A DNA stretch of 64,000 bases from Dyella nitratireducens (GTDB taxonomy: Bacteria; Pseudomonadota; Gammaproteobacteria; Xanthomonadales; Rhodanobacteraceae), in assembly GCF_014642835.1 (NCBI RefSeq), contig NZ_BMJA01000007.1, forward strand, positions 62,001 to 126,000, given 5' to 3'. The notes beneath the pieces are model-generated. The model was not told the DNA's origin. It saw nothing but the letters and a program-made list of their open reading frames with translations, and made no database searches. This document shows positions 53,358 through 62,407 of the stretch, one piece after another. Numbering within the stretch: the stretch's first letter is position 1; every line of letters starts with the position of its first letter. A program made the position numbers and the translations under genes.

Positions 53358-55646
53358 TCAGCTGATCTTTTCCAGCAGCTGCTTCGCGACTTCCTTCTGC
53401 ATCTGGCTGCCTTCGTGCATGACTTCTTCCAACATGGCGCGGGCACCATCCGGATCGCCCATGTCGAGATAGGCGCGGGCCAGGTCGAGCTTGGTGTCGA
53501 CCGGATCGTCGTGCAGTTCACCGAAGTTGTCGTGATCGCTATGTGCCGTCTGCGTATGCGGCTCGTCGAGCGGCTCGTCGAACTTCCAGGTGGATAGCGG
53601 CTCTTCCTCTACAACCTCTTTCACCGCCGGCGCAGGCGCCGGTGCGGCAGCGCGGTTAAGCGCTTCGGGATGGTGCGGGGTCAGATCGAAATCGAAATGG
53701 TATTCGCTGACTTTGGAAGGCTGCGCAGCGGGGCTCTTGGCGGGAGCTGGAGCAACAGGTTCGGGAGCCGGCGGATTGCCGTAGCTGTCAAGGTCGAAAT
53801 GATGCGGTGCCGGCTCGCGCATCGTGGTGAGATCCGCGCCCGGTTCGGCAAACAACGGATGACCCGGTGCGAGATCACGCCCCATGTGCACCACGTCCTG
53901 CCACTCCGGCTGGTTCGGATCGGTGATGTGCGCGTGCATGGCTTCGGCCGCAGCTTCGAAATGCTCGACGTCGCGACGGGTGTAATACAGGCTGACCAGT
54001 TCGAGGTGAAGGCCGATATCGTCAGGCTGTTCAGCGAGCTGGTCGAGCAGTTCGTCCTGATCCGGATCGGAGCCGCCGTGGGCGTGTTCGCCCTCGTCCG
54101 CCGTGCCGAAGCGATCCGCCAGAGAACCACCCTTGCTCGACGCAGCGGCCTTAGGCGGCTTCGCGCCGGACTTGCCACGACGCGACAACAGCAAGCCCAA
54201 CAGACCCAACACGACCACCGCGGCACCTGCCGCCCAAGCCCAGGGCTGCATGAACCAGGGCTGCTCCTCCGGTGCTGGCGTTGGCACGTGATGTGGTTGA
54301 ACCACCGGTTTCGGTTTGGCCGGCGCATTGAGAGGCGTGGTCACCACGTTGTGCGGCGCGGAGGAAGCGGCAGCCGGCTTGGAAGCATTTGCTTCGGCGG
54401 CCAAAGCCGGGGCAGCCGGATGCGGTGCTGAAACGGGAGCCGCTGGCGTGACCGGCTTGCTGGCAGCCTCGGGTGCTGGCGTTGGCGCCGGGCTGGCAAC
54501 CGGCGCGACGGGTTTGCCGGCAACCTTGCGCGCATCGGCCAACTGCTTCTGCAAATCGGCGATTTCGTTGTCTTTCAGCGATAACAGGCGCTGGTTCTTG
54601 GTGTTGATGTCTTCCAGGTCTTTCAGGCGCGACTTCAACTCGCTGCTCTGTTGCTGCAGGGAGGCGAGCGTCTCCTGGCTGCGCTGCAGTTGCTGGCGCA
54701 CGGCGGCATTGGCGCCACCTTTGCCGTTCGTGCCGCCAGCAGCCTGGCCTTCACTGCCTGGCGGCACCAGCGCAAGGCGATCGGCATTGCTGGTGGCGGT
54801 CGGTGCAACCGTGGCGTTTTCGCGCGTGCCGCCAGCCGCAACGGCCACCGGCGTGGTGGTGCCGTTGCGCCAATCGGCGTTCTGCTGATGCACGGTCGCC
54901 GCAGCCGCGGCGACAGCCGTGGCCAGGGCGTCATCGCGTGAGGGCACGCGCAGAATCGCACCGGCTTTCAGGGCATTGATGTTGTCTCGGTAGAAGGCAT
55001 CCGGATTGGCGGACTTCAACGCCAGCATCATCTGATTGGTGTCGACGCCGGATGGTGCAACCTCGGTCGCGATATGCGAGAGCGTGGTGCCCTTCTCCAC
55101 CGGGCCGAACTGGCCGTTCTTCACTTCCGATGCGGCAGCGCTGCGTGCCGCCACGCTGGAGCGGCGCGACGGTGTGGCGGCGCTTTCACTGCTCGGTACC
55201 GAGGTGCCGCTGGCCGGCGCTCGGCGACGGGCCGGTGCGCTGCTGGCCGCCTGCTGCACCCTGGTTGGCGGATCGAGCAAGATCGCGAATTCGCGCACGT
55301 TGCTCCCGGTGCTGCTGTTCACTTCCACCAGCAGGTCAAGGTAGGGATCGTCGACCGGACTGCTACTGGTAACGCGGATCACCTTGTGGCCGTTGTCGTC
55401 CACCAGATTGAATTGCAAAGGGATGGTCGGGCGCTGGCTGCCGGCCTTGACGAAGGCATCGTTCGGGGCCAGCTCGGCGCTCAGGCTCTGCAGCTCTTCC
55501 GGAGTGGCATGGGTGACGGGTATGTCGACCAGCAAGGGTTGGCCCAGCGCCGATTTGATATGCGCCTGGCCCAGCTCCACGGCTGCCGCCTGACTGCTGC
55601 CGAGCGCAAGCGCCAGCAGTATCGACAGCTTCAACGAACGATTCAT
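53358..55646 (-). CDS. fimV: FimV/HubP-type polar landmark protein
   Basis: ATG 55646 gives 762 residues. In order: signal peptide (to about 23), the FimV N-terminal domain (VELGQAHIKSALGQPLLVDIPV), a Ser/Ala/Pro linker, a LysM motif (about 195-250, VEKGTTLSHIATEVAPSG), a coiled coil (about 335-385), a Pro/Ala-rich stretch, one membrane helix (WAWAAGAAVVVLGLLGLLL) and an acidic cytosolic region ending in the FimV C-terminal TPR (DTKLDLARAYLDMGDPDGARAMLEEVM). It places type IV pili and chemosensory parts at the pole. It lies in the conserved asd-fimV-truA block. Confidence 0.94.
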   Translation of the reverse strand: MNRSLKLSILLALALGSSQAAAVELGQAHIKSALGQPLLVDIPVTHATPEELQSLSAELAPNDAFVKAGSQRPTIPLQFNLVDDNGHKVIRVTSSSPVDDPYLDLLVEVNSSTGSNVREFAILLDPPTRVQQAASSAPARRRAPASGTSVPSSESAATPSRRSSVAARSAAASEVKNGQFGPVEKGTTLSHIATEVAPSGVDTNQMMLALKSANPDAFYRDNINALKAGAILRVPSRDDALATAVAAAAATVHQQNADWRNGTTTPVAVAAGGTRENATVAPTATSNADRLALVPPGSEGQAAGGTNGKGGANAAVRQQLQRSQETLASLQQQSSELKSRLKDLEDINTKNQRLLSLKDNEIADLQKQLADARKVAGKPVAPVASPAPTPAPEAASKPVTPAAPVSAPHPAAPALAAEANASKPAAASSAPHNVVTTPLNAPAKPKPVVQPHHVPTPAPEEQPWFMQPWAWAAGAAVVVLGLLGLLLSRRGKSGAKPPKAAASSKGGSLADRFGTADEGEHAHGGSDPDQDELLDQLAEQPDDIGLHLELVSLYYTRRDVEHFEAAAEAMHAHITDPNQPEWQDVVHMGRDLAPGHPLFAEPGADLTTMREPAPHHFDLDSYGNPPAPEPVAPAPAKSPAAQPSKVSEYHFDFDLTPHHPEALNRAAAPAPAPAVKEVVEEEPLSTWKFDEPLDEPHTQTAHSDHDNFGELHDDPVDTKLDLARAYLDMGDPDGARAMLEEVMHEGSQMQKEVAKQLLEKIS

Positions 55647-55815
55647 CGCTTGGCTCCCCCGAGACACCCCGGACGCTTTTACTGAAAAGGCACCGCAGCT
55701 TGCGGCGACTTCCTCCTGGAAGGCGTCACTTTAGTTAGATAAACATCAATCAACAATACCAGATTTATCCGCCAAGCCTGTTTCACGGCGATTTTTTCGC
55801 CGGGCGTGACGGCCA

Positions 55816-56094
55816 TCAATGACCGGCGGCTGGCGTCTTGGCGCTGCCCTGGACCGCCTTGAGCTGCTTGCGCAGTTCGGCGATGGTTCGGTCCTGCTGC
55901 TGCAACCGGTCCGCCGCCTGCTGGCTGGCGGATTCCTGCTGGTTTACGTCCTGCTGCAAACGCTGTACTTCGGCCTGGTGCTGGATCACGCGCTGGTTGA
56001 CCTTCTCGGTCTGGCGAGCGCTGTCGGCAGACGATTGAGCAAAGAGATTCGAAGCCAGCAAACAACCCAGCAAAACCAGACCGACGTGTCGCAT
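55816..56094 (-). CDS. Small exported coiled-coil protein
   Basis: ATG 56094 shares its A with the asd stop (TAATG), so translation is coupled. The 92-residue product has a signal peptide (to about 24, ending LFAQ) and then a single coiled coil rich in Gln and Glu (EVQRLQQDVNQQESASQQAADRLQQQDRTI). No family is recognised. Position between asd and fimV suggests an envelope or pole link. Confidence 0.72.
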   Translation of the reverse strand: MRHVGLVLLGCLLASNLFAQSSADSARQTEKVNQRVIQHQAEVQRLQQDVNQQESASQQAADRLQQQDRTIAELRKQLKAVQGSAKTPAAGH

Positions 56095-57122
56095 TACAAA
56101 TAATCCTCGATCAGCAATTCCGCGATCTGCACGGCATTGAGCGCGGCGCCTTTGCGGATGTTGTCGGACACGACCCACATATCGAGCCCGTGGTCGTGCG
56201 AGATGTCCTCACGGATGCGACCCACGTACACCGGGTCCTGCCCCGCTGCATCGCCCACCGGCGTGGGATAGCCACCAGGTTTGCGTTCGTCCTGCACCAC
56301 CACACCAGGCGCCTGCTCCAGCAGCTCGCGCGCCTGCTCGGCGGTGATCTTGTCGCGCGTTTCGATATGCACAGCCTCGGAGTGGCCGTAGAACACCGGC
56401 ACGCGTACCGCGGTGGGGTTCACCTGGATGGATTCGTCTTCCAGGATCTTGCGCGTCTCCCACACCATTTTCATTTCTTCCTTGGTGTAGCCGTTGGCTT
56501 GGAATTCGTCGATGTGCGGGATTACGTTGAACGCGATCTGCTTGGGGAACTTGGACTTTTCCACATCCTGGAAATTGAGCAGCGCAGCGGTCTGCTTGCC
56601 CAGCTCTTCCATGCCCGAGCGGCCGGCACCGGATACCGATTGATACGTGGCGACGTTAATGCGCTCGATACCCACGGCGCGATGGATCGGCGCCAGCGCC
56701 ACCAGCATTTGCATGGTGGAGCAATTCGGGTTGGCGATGATGCCGCGCGTGGTGTACTGCGCAATGGCGTGCGGATTCACTTCGCTCACCACCAGCGGGA
56801 TATCGTCCTGGTAGCGGTATTCGGAAGTATTGTCGATCACCACCGCACCCGCGGCAGCGGCGCGCGGCGCGTGCGCACGGCTCACCGAGCCACCGGCCGA
56901 GAAGAAGGCGATATCCACGCCTTTGAAGTCGTAGTCATCCAGGTTCTGTACGGTGATCTGTTTGCCGCCGAACTCCACTTTGCTGCCAGCCGAACGCGCG
57001 CTTGCCAGCGGCACCAGCTCGCTGACCGGGAATTCACGCTCAGCCAGGATGCTCAGCAGGGTTTCGCCGACGGCGCCCGTGGCGCCCACCATCGCTACCT
57101 TGTAGCTACTCTTCTTGCTCAT
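56094..57122 (-). CDS. asd: Aspartate-semialdehyde dehydrogenase
   Basis: The 342-residue product has the NADP motif VGATGAVGETLL (12-23) and the active-site Cys134 in NPNCSTMQML, with SVSGAGRSGMEEL and VPVFYGHSEAVHIET. It makes aspartate semialdehyde for lysine, threonine, methionine and diaminopimelate. It is the first gene of the asd-fimV-truA block on the minus strand. Confidence 0.98.
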   Translation of the reverse strand: MSKKSSYKVAMVGATGAVGETLLSILAEREFPVSELVPLASARSAGSKVEFGGKQITVQNLDDYDFKGVDIAFFSAGGSVSRAHAPRAAAAGAVVIDNTSEYRYQDDIPLVVSEVNPHAIAQYTTRGIIANPNCSTMQMLVALAPIHRAVGIERINVATYQSVSGAGRSGMEELGKQTAALLNFQDVEKSKFPKQIAFNVIPHIDEFQANGYTKEEMKMVWETRKILEDESIQVNPTAVRVPVFYGHSEAVHIETRDKITAEQARELLEQAPGVVVQDERKPGGYPTPVGDAAGQDPVYVGRIREDISHDHGLDMWVVSDNIRKGAALNAVQIAELLIEDYL

Positions 57123-57249
57123 CTCGTTAGGTCACTTGTCGTATGGAATTGCCTGGGTTGAAGGATCACCGCGCGGCTAAACCCAACTTGGGAATCTAGC
57201 CTGCACGGCGCGCGAACGGCACGGCACAGCATTGCTGACGTGAGGTGTA

Positions 57250-58263
57250 TCACGTTTTCGTTTCATGCCCGCCCCGTACTTCCGGGTTGAGCAATGAAGG
57301 AGGATGTCCTGCATCAGGCCCATGACCCAATGCAGCCAGCAGATTATCGGCCGCCAGCTGTGCCATCGCGCGGCGCGTATCGGCGCTGGCGCTGGCGATA
57401 TGCGGGCTGAGCACGGCGTTGTCGAGTTCACGCAGCGCCGGATGGACGGCAGGCTCGCCTTCGAAGACGTCGAGCCCCGCCGCAGCGACGCGGCCTTCGC
57501 GCAAGGCAACAGCCAGCGCGGCATCGTCGATGATGCCGCCGCGGGCGATGTTCACCAGCACGGCGGTCGGCTTCATCAGTGCAAGCTCGACCTTACCGAT
57601 GGCGTGATGGTTCTGCGCGTTGTACGGCAGCACCAGCATCAAATGATCTGCTCGCTTGAGCAGTTCGTCCTTTTCCACCCAGGCAGCACGGCATTCACGC
57701 TCTATGTCTTCAGGCAGGCGCGAGCGGTTGTGATAGAGCACCGGCATGCCGAAGCCATAGGCACGCCGTGCAATCGCCTGGCCGATGCGGCCCATGCCGA
57801 GAATGCCCAGCGTCTTGCCATACACGTCCAGACCCAGCCAATCATCGAAGCGCATGCCGCCGCGCCAGTTTCCTGCACGCAGCCAGCGCTCCGCGCTGCT
57901 CACGCGCCGTGCCGCAGCCAACAACAAGGCCCAGGCGTAATCGGCGGTCGTTTCATTCAGTACGTCGGGGGTATTGGTGGCGAGAATGCCTGCCGCGGTC
58001 AGCGCGGGCACGTCGAGGTTGTTGTAGCCCACGGCGAGATTGGCAATCACACGCAGCCGCCGGTTGCCGGCGATCACGTCGCTGTCGATGCGATCGCTCA
58101 GCCCGATGATGGCACCGTCGACGTTGGCTAATTTTTCGCGCAGCTCCGCTGCCGTGTGCTTACGCTCGGTGGCTTCCGCCTGCACGCCCACATACTGGGC
58201 GAGATGGTCCAGTACTTCCGGAAACAATGGGCGGGAAACCCAGACGTTATGTGACTTGCTCAT
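57250..58263 (-). CDS. D-isomer-specific 2-hydroxyacid dehydrogenase (GhrB-like)
   Basis: The 337-residue product has LGILGMGRIGQAIARRAYGFGM as the NAD(P) motif, catalytic Arg in LVNIARGGIIDDAAL, Glu in DVFEGEP and His in VLSPHIASASADTR. It likely reduces glyoxylate or hydroxypyruvate. It lies 127 bases upstream of asd on the same strand. No strong ribosome site is seen before ATG 58263. Confidence 0.92.
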   Translation of the reverse strand: MSKSHNVWVSRPLFPEVLDHLAQYVGVQAEATERKHTAAELREKLANVDGAIIGLSDRIDSDVIAGNRRLRVIANLAVGYNNLDVPALTAAGILATNTPDVLNETTADYAWALLLAAARRVSSAERWLRAGNWRGGMRFDDWLGLDVYGKTLGILGMGRIGQAIARRAYGFGMPVLYHNRSRLPEDIERECRAAWVEKDELLKRADHLMLVLPYNAQNHHAIGKVELALMKPTAVLVNIARGGIIDDAALAVALREGRVAAAGLDVFEGEPAVHPALRELDNAVLSPHIASASADTRRAMAQLAADNLLAALGHGPDAGHPPSLLNPEVRGGHETKT

Positions 58264-58333
58264 GCCGATCGATGACTACCGTGGGGCGCTTGCTGCCTGC
58301 TGCCCATACATGGGCCTGCAGGTTCCTCTTCCA

Positions 58334-59422
58334 TCAAGGAATGCGCGGTTTTATCTCACCCACGTCGCCACACTGCGCGCGATGGCGCAAGGCATGATCC
58401 ATCAACACCAGCGCCATCATGGCCTCCGCAATGGGAGTGGCGCGTATGCCGACGCAGGGGTCATGGCGCCCCTTGGTCACCACGTCGACTGCCTCCCCAG
58501 CCAGATTCACGCTATGCCCGGGAATCAGGATGCTCGACGTGGGTTTGAGCGCGATCGAGGCACGTACCGCCTGCCCCGTACTGATGCCGCCCAGGATGCC
58601 ACCGGCATGATTGGACGTAAAGCCGTCCATATGCATTTCATCGCGATGCTGGCTGCCGTGCTGCGTGACCGCCGCGAAACCGTCGCCGATTTCCACGCCC
58701 TTCACCGCGTTGATCGACATCAGCGCAGCCGCAAGGTCGCCATCGAGTTTGCCGTAGATCGGCTCGCCCCAGCCAGGCGGCACGCCTTCGGCCTCGACGT
58801 TCACGCGCGCGCCGACCGAGTCGCCGGACTTGCGCAGCGCATCCATGTATTTCTCCAACTCCGGCACCTGTGCTTCATGCGGCCAGAAGAACGGGTTCTG
58901 TTCGACCGCCTCCCACTCGAAGCCCTGCGGAACGACCTCACCCAGCTGCGCCAGATAACCGCGAACGCGCACGCCATGACGCTCGGCCAGCCACTTCTTG
59001 GCAATCACCGCCGCCGCCACGCGCATGGTGGTCTCGCGCGCGGAAGAGCGCCCGCCACCGCGCGGATCGCGGATGCCGTATTTCTGCCAATAGGTGTAAT
59101 CGGCGTGGCCGGGGCGGAAGGTCTGCGCGATATCGCCGTAATCCTTGCTGCGCTGGTCGGTGTTGCGGATCAGCAGTGCGATCGGCGTACCGGTAGTGCG
59201 GCCTTCATAGACACCGGAAAGAATCTCTACCTCGTCCGCCTCTTTGCGCTGCGAGGTATGCCGGCTGCGGCCGGTGGCGCGGCGATCCAGGTCAGTCCGA
59301 AATTCCTCCGGTGCAATCGCCAAGCCCGGCGGGCAACCGTCGATCACGCAGCCAATGGCTGGTCCATGGCTTTCGCCGAACGTGGTGACGGTAAACAGCT
59401 TGCCGGTGGAATTGCTGGACAC
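58334..59422 (-). CDS. aroC: Chorismate synthase
   Basis: The 362-residue protein starts at GTG 59422 ([19 protein letters not shown] matches the known N-terminus) and has [34 protein letters not shown] and [22 protein letters not shown], the FMN and substrate segments. It makes chorismate, the branch point for tryptophan and other aromatics. It follows prmB on the minus strand, with a REP pair between. Confidence 0.98.
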   Translation of the reverse strand: MSSNSTGKLFTVTTFGESHGPAIGCVIDGCPPGLAIAPEEFRTDLDRRATGRSRHTSQRKEADEVEILSGVYEGRTTGTPIALLIRNTDQRSKDYGDIAQTFRPGHADYTYWQKYGIRDPRGGGRSSARETTMRVAAAVIAKKWLAERHGVRVRGYLAQLGEVVPQGFEWEAVEQNPFFWPHEAQVPELEKYMDALRKSGDSVGARVNVEAEGVPPGWGEPIYGKLDGDLAAALMSINAVKGVEIGDGFAAVTQHGSQHRDEMHMDGFTSNHAGGILGGISTGQAVRASIALKPTSSILIPGHSVNLAGEAVDVVTKGRHDPCVGIRATPIAEAMMALVLMDHALRHRAQCGDVGEIKPRIP

Positions 59423-59545
59423 GTGGAAAACCGATGTGCGATGGGATCGACCTGGCCTCAGCCGGGGTGGTCTCGCATCTTGCCATGCCCGGAGACTCTG
59501 CGCTTATGAATCGTCGGCGCATAAGCCTCTTTCCATGCACGTTGC

Positions 59546-59614
59546 GTAGGTTGGGGTGCAAACCCCAACAACCTTGACCTGCATGGCAATGTTGGGGTTT
59601 GCACCCCAACCTAC
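59546..59614. repeat. GTAG-headed REP pair, copy 8
   Basis: Same arms with a shorter loop of about 18 bases. It lies between prmB and aroC, both on the minus strand, and is the only copy between tandem genes. Confidence 0.93.
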
Positions 59615-59646
59615 ACACATTTTACCGCCATGCCTACGGCAACCGA

Positions 59647-60642
59647 CTAACTACGGCTGCGCTCGAGTGCCGCCACGCGGATCGCATCGGCATGTTCAAC
59701 CAGATCGCGCCGCTCCAGCGCAAACACGCCCATCTGGCCGACCTTGAACTCGATCCACACGAACGGCACGTCAGGCAGCAAGGCGGTCAGGGCTTGCTCG
59801 CTCTCACCGACTTCAACGATCAGCAGCCCCTCTTCAGTAAGGTGATCGGCGGCTTCGTCGAGAATGCGCAGGCAAGCATCCAGGCCGTCTTCACCGGAGG
59901 TGAGGCCCAGCTTGGGCTCATGGCTGTATTCGCCCGGCAGCACGGCGTATTCGTCTTCGGTGACGTAGGGCGGATTGGAGACGATCAGATCGTACTTGCG
60001 GCCCTGCACGCCTGCGAACAGATCCGAACGGACCACGTCCACGCGTTCGCCCACATGCAGCAGCGCCACATTCTCTCGCGCCAGCGACAACGCATCGTCA
60101 CTGATATCGACAACATCCACCTGCCAATGCGGGTTGTACGCAGCCATGGCGATGCCGATGCAGCCCGAACCCGTGCACAGATCCAGCGCGCGCTCCACGT
60201 GACGGCCATCCAGCCAGGGCGTGAAGCCCGATTCGATCAGCTCGGCGATCGGCGAGCGCGGCACCAGGGCGCGGCGATCGCTCTTGAATTTGATCCCGGC
60301 AAACCAGGTTTCGCCCACCAGATAAGCCACCGGCAGGCGCTCGTTGATGCGGCGCTCAATCAGCTGCAGCACGCGTACACGCTCTTCTTCGGTGAGCTTG
60401 CCTGCGCCGTAGGCCGGCGGAATGTCCGGCGGCAGATGCAGGCTGGCCAGCACCAGATGGGTGGCTTCGTCGATCGGGTTGTCGTGGCTGTGGCCGAAGG
60501 TGAGGCCCGCTGCAGAGAAGCGGCTGGCACCGTAGCGGATGAAGTCGATGATCGTCGCAAGTTCGGCAGTCACGTGGGCACGGTCCGGCTTAGGGGTCGT
60601 GAAGTATAGCGACTCAAGATCACGAGGCTCATGCAAGCCCAT
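59647..60642 (-). CDS. prmB: Ribosomal protein L3 glutamine methyltransferase
   Basis: ATG 60642 with GGAGG eight bases ahead gives 331 residues. RALDLCTGSGCIGIAMA binds S-adenosylmethionine and NPPYV binds the target glutamine; PRSPIAELIESGF precedes. PrmB methylates a glutamine of L3 during 50S assembly. It is next to aroC as in many gammaproteobacteria, and divergent from psd. Confidence 0.95.
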   Translation of the reverse strand: MGLHEPRDLESLYFTTPKPDRAHVTAELATIIDFIRYGASRFSAAGLTFGHSHDNPIDEATHLVLASLHLPPDIPPAYGAGKLTEEERVRVLQLIERRINERLPVAYLVGETWFAGIKFKSDRRALVPRSPIAELIESGFTPWLDGRHVERALDLCTGSGCIGIAMAAYNPHWQVDVVDISDDALSLARENVALLHVGERVDVVRSDLFAGVQGRKYDLIVSNPPYVTEDEYAVLPGEYSHEPKLGLTSGEDGLDACLRILDEAADHLTEEGLLIVEVGESEQALTALLPDVPFVWIEFKVGQMGVFALERRDLVEHADAIRVAALERSRS

Positions 60643-60698
60643 GGAATTGGCCTCCCCCGGCTTCGTCAAGAATCGTTCCGATTCCTTATACTTGCCGG

Positions 60699-61544
60699 AT
60701 GACTTTCAAGGTATTCCTGCAATACATCCTTCCCCATCGGGCGTTGTCGCGCGTGGTTTACTGGGCCACGCGCTGGACCTTCGCGCCATGGAAGAATTTC
60801 CTGATCGGCAAAATCGTCCGCAGCTACCAGGTCGACATGACCGAGGCCGCGCAATCGGATCCGTTTGCCTATCCCCATTTCAATGCGTTCTTTACGCGCA
60901 AACTGCGCCCCGATGCCCGCCGGGCAGATGCTGCTCCCGGCGCCCTGATTTCGCCGGCCGATGGCCGCATCAGCCAGGCGGGCCCCATTGATGGCGGACG
61001 CATATTTCAGGCCAAGGGACAGCAGTACACCGCCGCCGAACTGCTCGGCGACGAAGCCGCGGCCGCCCCTTATCGCAATGGCCGCTTCGTCACCATCTAT
61101 CTTTCGCCGCGCGACTATCACCGCGTGCACATGCCGTTGCGCGGCAAGTTGAAAGAAACCGTGCATATCCCCGGACGCATCTTCAGCGTGGCGCCGTTCG
61201 CAGTGGACGCGATCCCACGCCTGTTCGCGCGCAACGAACGATTGGTATGTCATTTCGAAGGGGCGCATGGCCCCTTCGCCGTGATCATGGTGGGCGCGAT
61301 CCTGGTGTCATCCGTGGCCACTGTCTGGGACGGTCTGGTGATCCCGCCGTATGCACCATCGATCCGCCGCAAATCGTTCGAAGGTCAGAACATCGAACTG
61401 GCCCGCTTCGCGGAGATGGCGCGCTTCAACATGGGCTCCACCGTGATCGTGTTGCTGCCGGAGGGCGCAGGCGAACTGGATACGCTCGCTTCGCAACAGG
61501 TCATCAAGGTGGGCCAGCGATTAGGTGATATGCATCACATTTGA
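60699..61544 (+). CDS. psd: Phosphatidylserine decarboxylase proenzyme
   Basis: The 281-residue protein has the conserved SPADGRISQ, YLSPRDYHRVHMPLRG and VGAILVSSV segments, and the self-cleavage site MGST at 245-248, where Ser247 becomes the pyruvoyl group. LGST is more usual, so the Met is a mild variant. It makes phosphatidylethanolamine at the inner membrane. It starts 56 bases from prmB, divergent. Confidence 0.97.
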   Translation: MTFKVFLQYILPHRALSRVVYWATRWTFAPWKNFLIGKIVRSYQVDMTEAAQSDPFAYPHFNAFFTRKLRPDARRADAAPGALISPADGRISQAGPIDGGRIFQAKGQQYTAAELLGDEAAAAPYRNGRFVTIYLSPRDYHRVHMPLRGKLKETVHIPGRIFSVAPFAVDAIPRLFARNERLVCHFEGAHGPFAVIMVGAILVSSVATVWDGLVIPPYAPSIRRKSFEGQNIELARFAEMARFNMGSTVIVLLPEGAGELDTLASQQVIKVGQRLGDMHHI

Positions 61545-61695
61545 CGCTCAAGACAAGCCGGGCTGACAGGCGCGGCATGCATCGTTTTGACATTTGTCGT
61601 CATTTTGTGACGTTTTCGGCGCACCGCACTGAAATGGGTCGCTATCCTCTCGCCCAATCCGCGTGCCTTCGCGGACTTGTCCAACGAGGGGTCAC

Positions 61696-62136
61696 ATGCA
61701 GATTGTCACCCGCCTAATCGCGATGAATCGCGCCCGGCAGTTGCAGCGCCAGTTTCGGCAAATCGAACGCAGCATCTCCGCCTTGCCCCTCCGCACGCGC
61801 GCCCGCCTGGGCGTCATGACGCTCCGTGAAATCGGCCAAGCCTCACGCTGCGAATTCCCGCACCTGTACGGCACCGCACCCGAACAACGTTATATGCCGT
61901 GGGGCCAGGGCACCGACATCGGTTTCGGCCGCGCCCAATCCGACAACCCCGAAGTCGCCCTGCGCGGCATCGCACTGTGGTTGGCAGTGGCGTACCACGA
62001 AACCAAGGATTCGCCGCATACCAGCCTGCAGCCACAGCATCGCCAGTTTCTGCGCGTGCTGCGCGAACTGCGCGACGCCACCGGCGAACAGCCGGATACC
62101 ATGGCGCAGTGGATGCGCTCAGGCGCCGCGGCCTGA
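61696..62136 (+). CDS. Hypothetical cytosolic protein
   Basis: ATG 61696 with GAGGGGT ahead gives 146 residues. Features are a basic N-terminal helix (ARQLQRQFRQIERSISALPLRTRARLGVM), GTAPEQRYMPWGQGTDIGFGRAQSDNPEVALRGIALWLAVAYHETKD and a helical end. No domain is recognised. Its promoter region contains TTGACATTTGTCG. It may be specific to this group of bacteria. Confidence 0.72.
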   Translation: MQIVTRLIAMNRARQLQRQFRQIERSISALPLRTRARLGVMTLREIGQASRCEFPHLYGTAPEQRYMPWGQGTDIGFGRAQSDNPEVALRGIALWLAVAYHETKDSPHTSLQPQHRQFLRVLRELRDATGEQPDTMAQWMRSGAAA

Positions 62137-62230
62137 GCATTCTCTTGATGGCCTGACAAGCCGGCTTAGCTGCTCATGCAAAGCCGGTGCGGTGCACTGC
62201 GCGCCGCTTAACCGCATAACAGGGGCGAGC

Positions 62231-62348
62231 GACGAGTAGCGAGGGCGTCACAGCCTTCGCTCCCGCCGTGGAATTGGAACGGTGACTGACGAGGCGAGAA
62301 ATGGATTGCTCCAGGCGGCATCCGTTTCAAGCAACCTCGCTACTCGTC
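62231..62348. repeat. Inverted repeat GACGAGTAGCGAGG
   Basis: The 14-base arms GACGAGTAGCGAGG (62231-62244) and CCTCGCTACTCGTC (62335-62348) are exact inverses 90 bases apart, in the 271-base gap between two convergent genes. The centre also has GACGAGGCGAGAA. I see no second copy. Confidence 0.7.
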
Positions 62349-62407
62349 ACTCGGCCTTGCAGGTTGGGAGAACCCAGCCAACCATCTCGATCGGCAAGCC
62401 ACTTGGG

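Noticed and set aside
1076-59614. CRISPR-like reading of the repeated arms
   Set aside because: Copies are kilobases apart, inverted and at gene ends; no regularly spaced array or cas gene is present.
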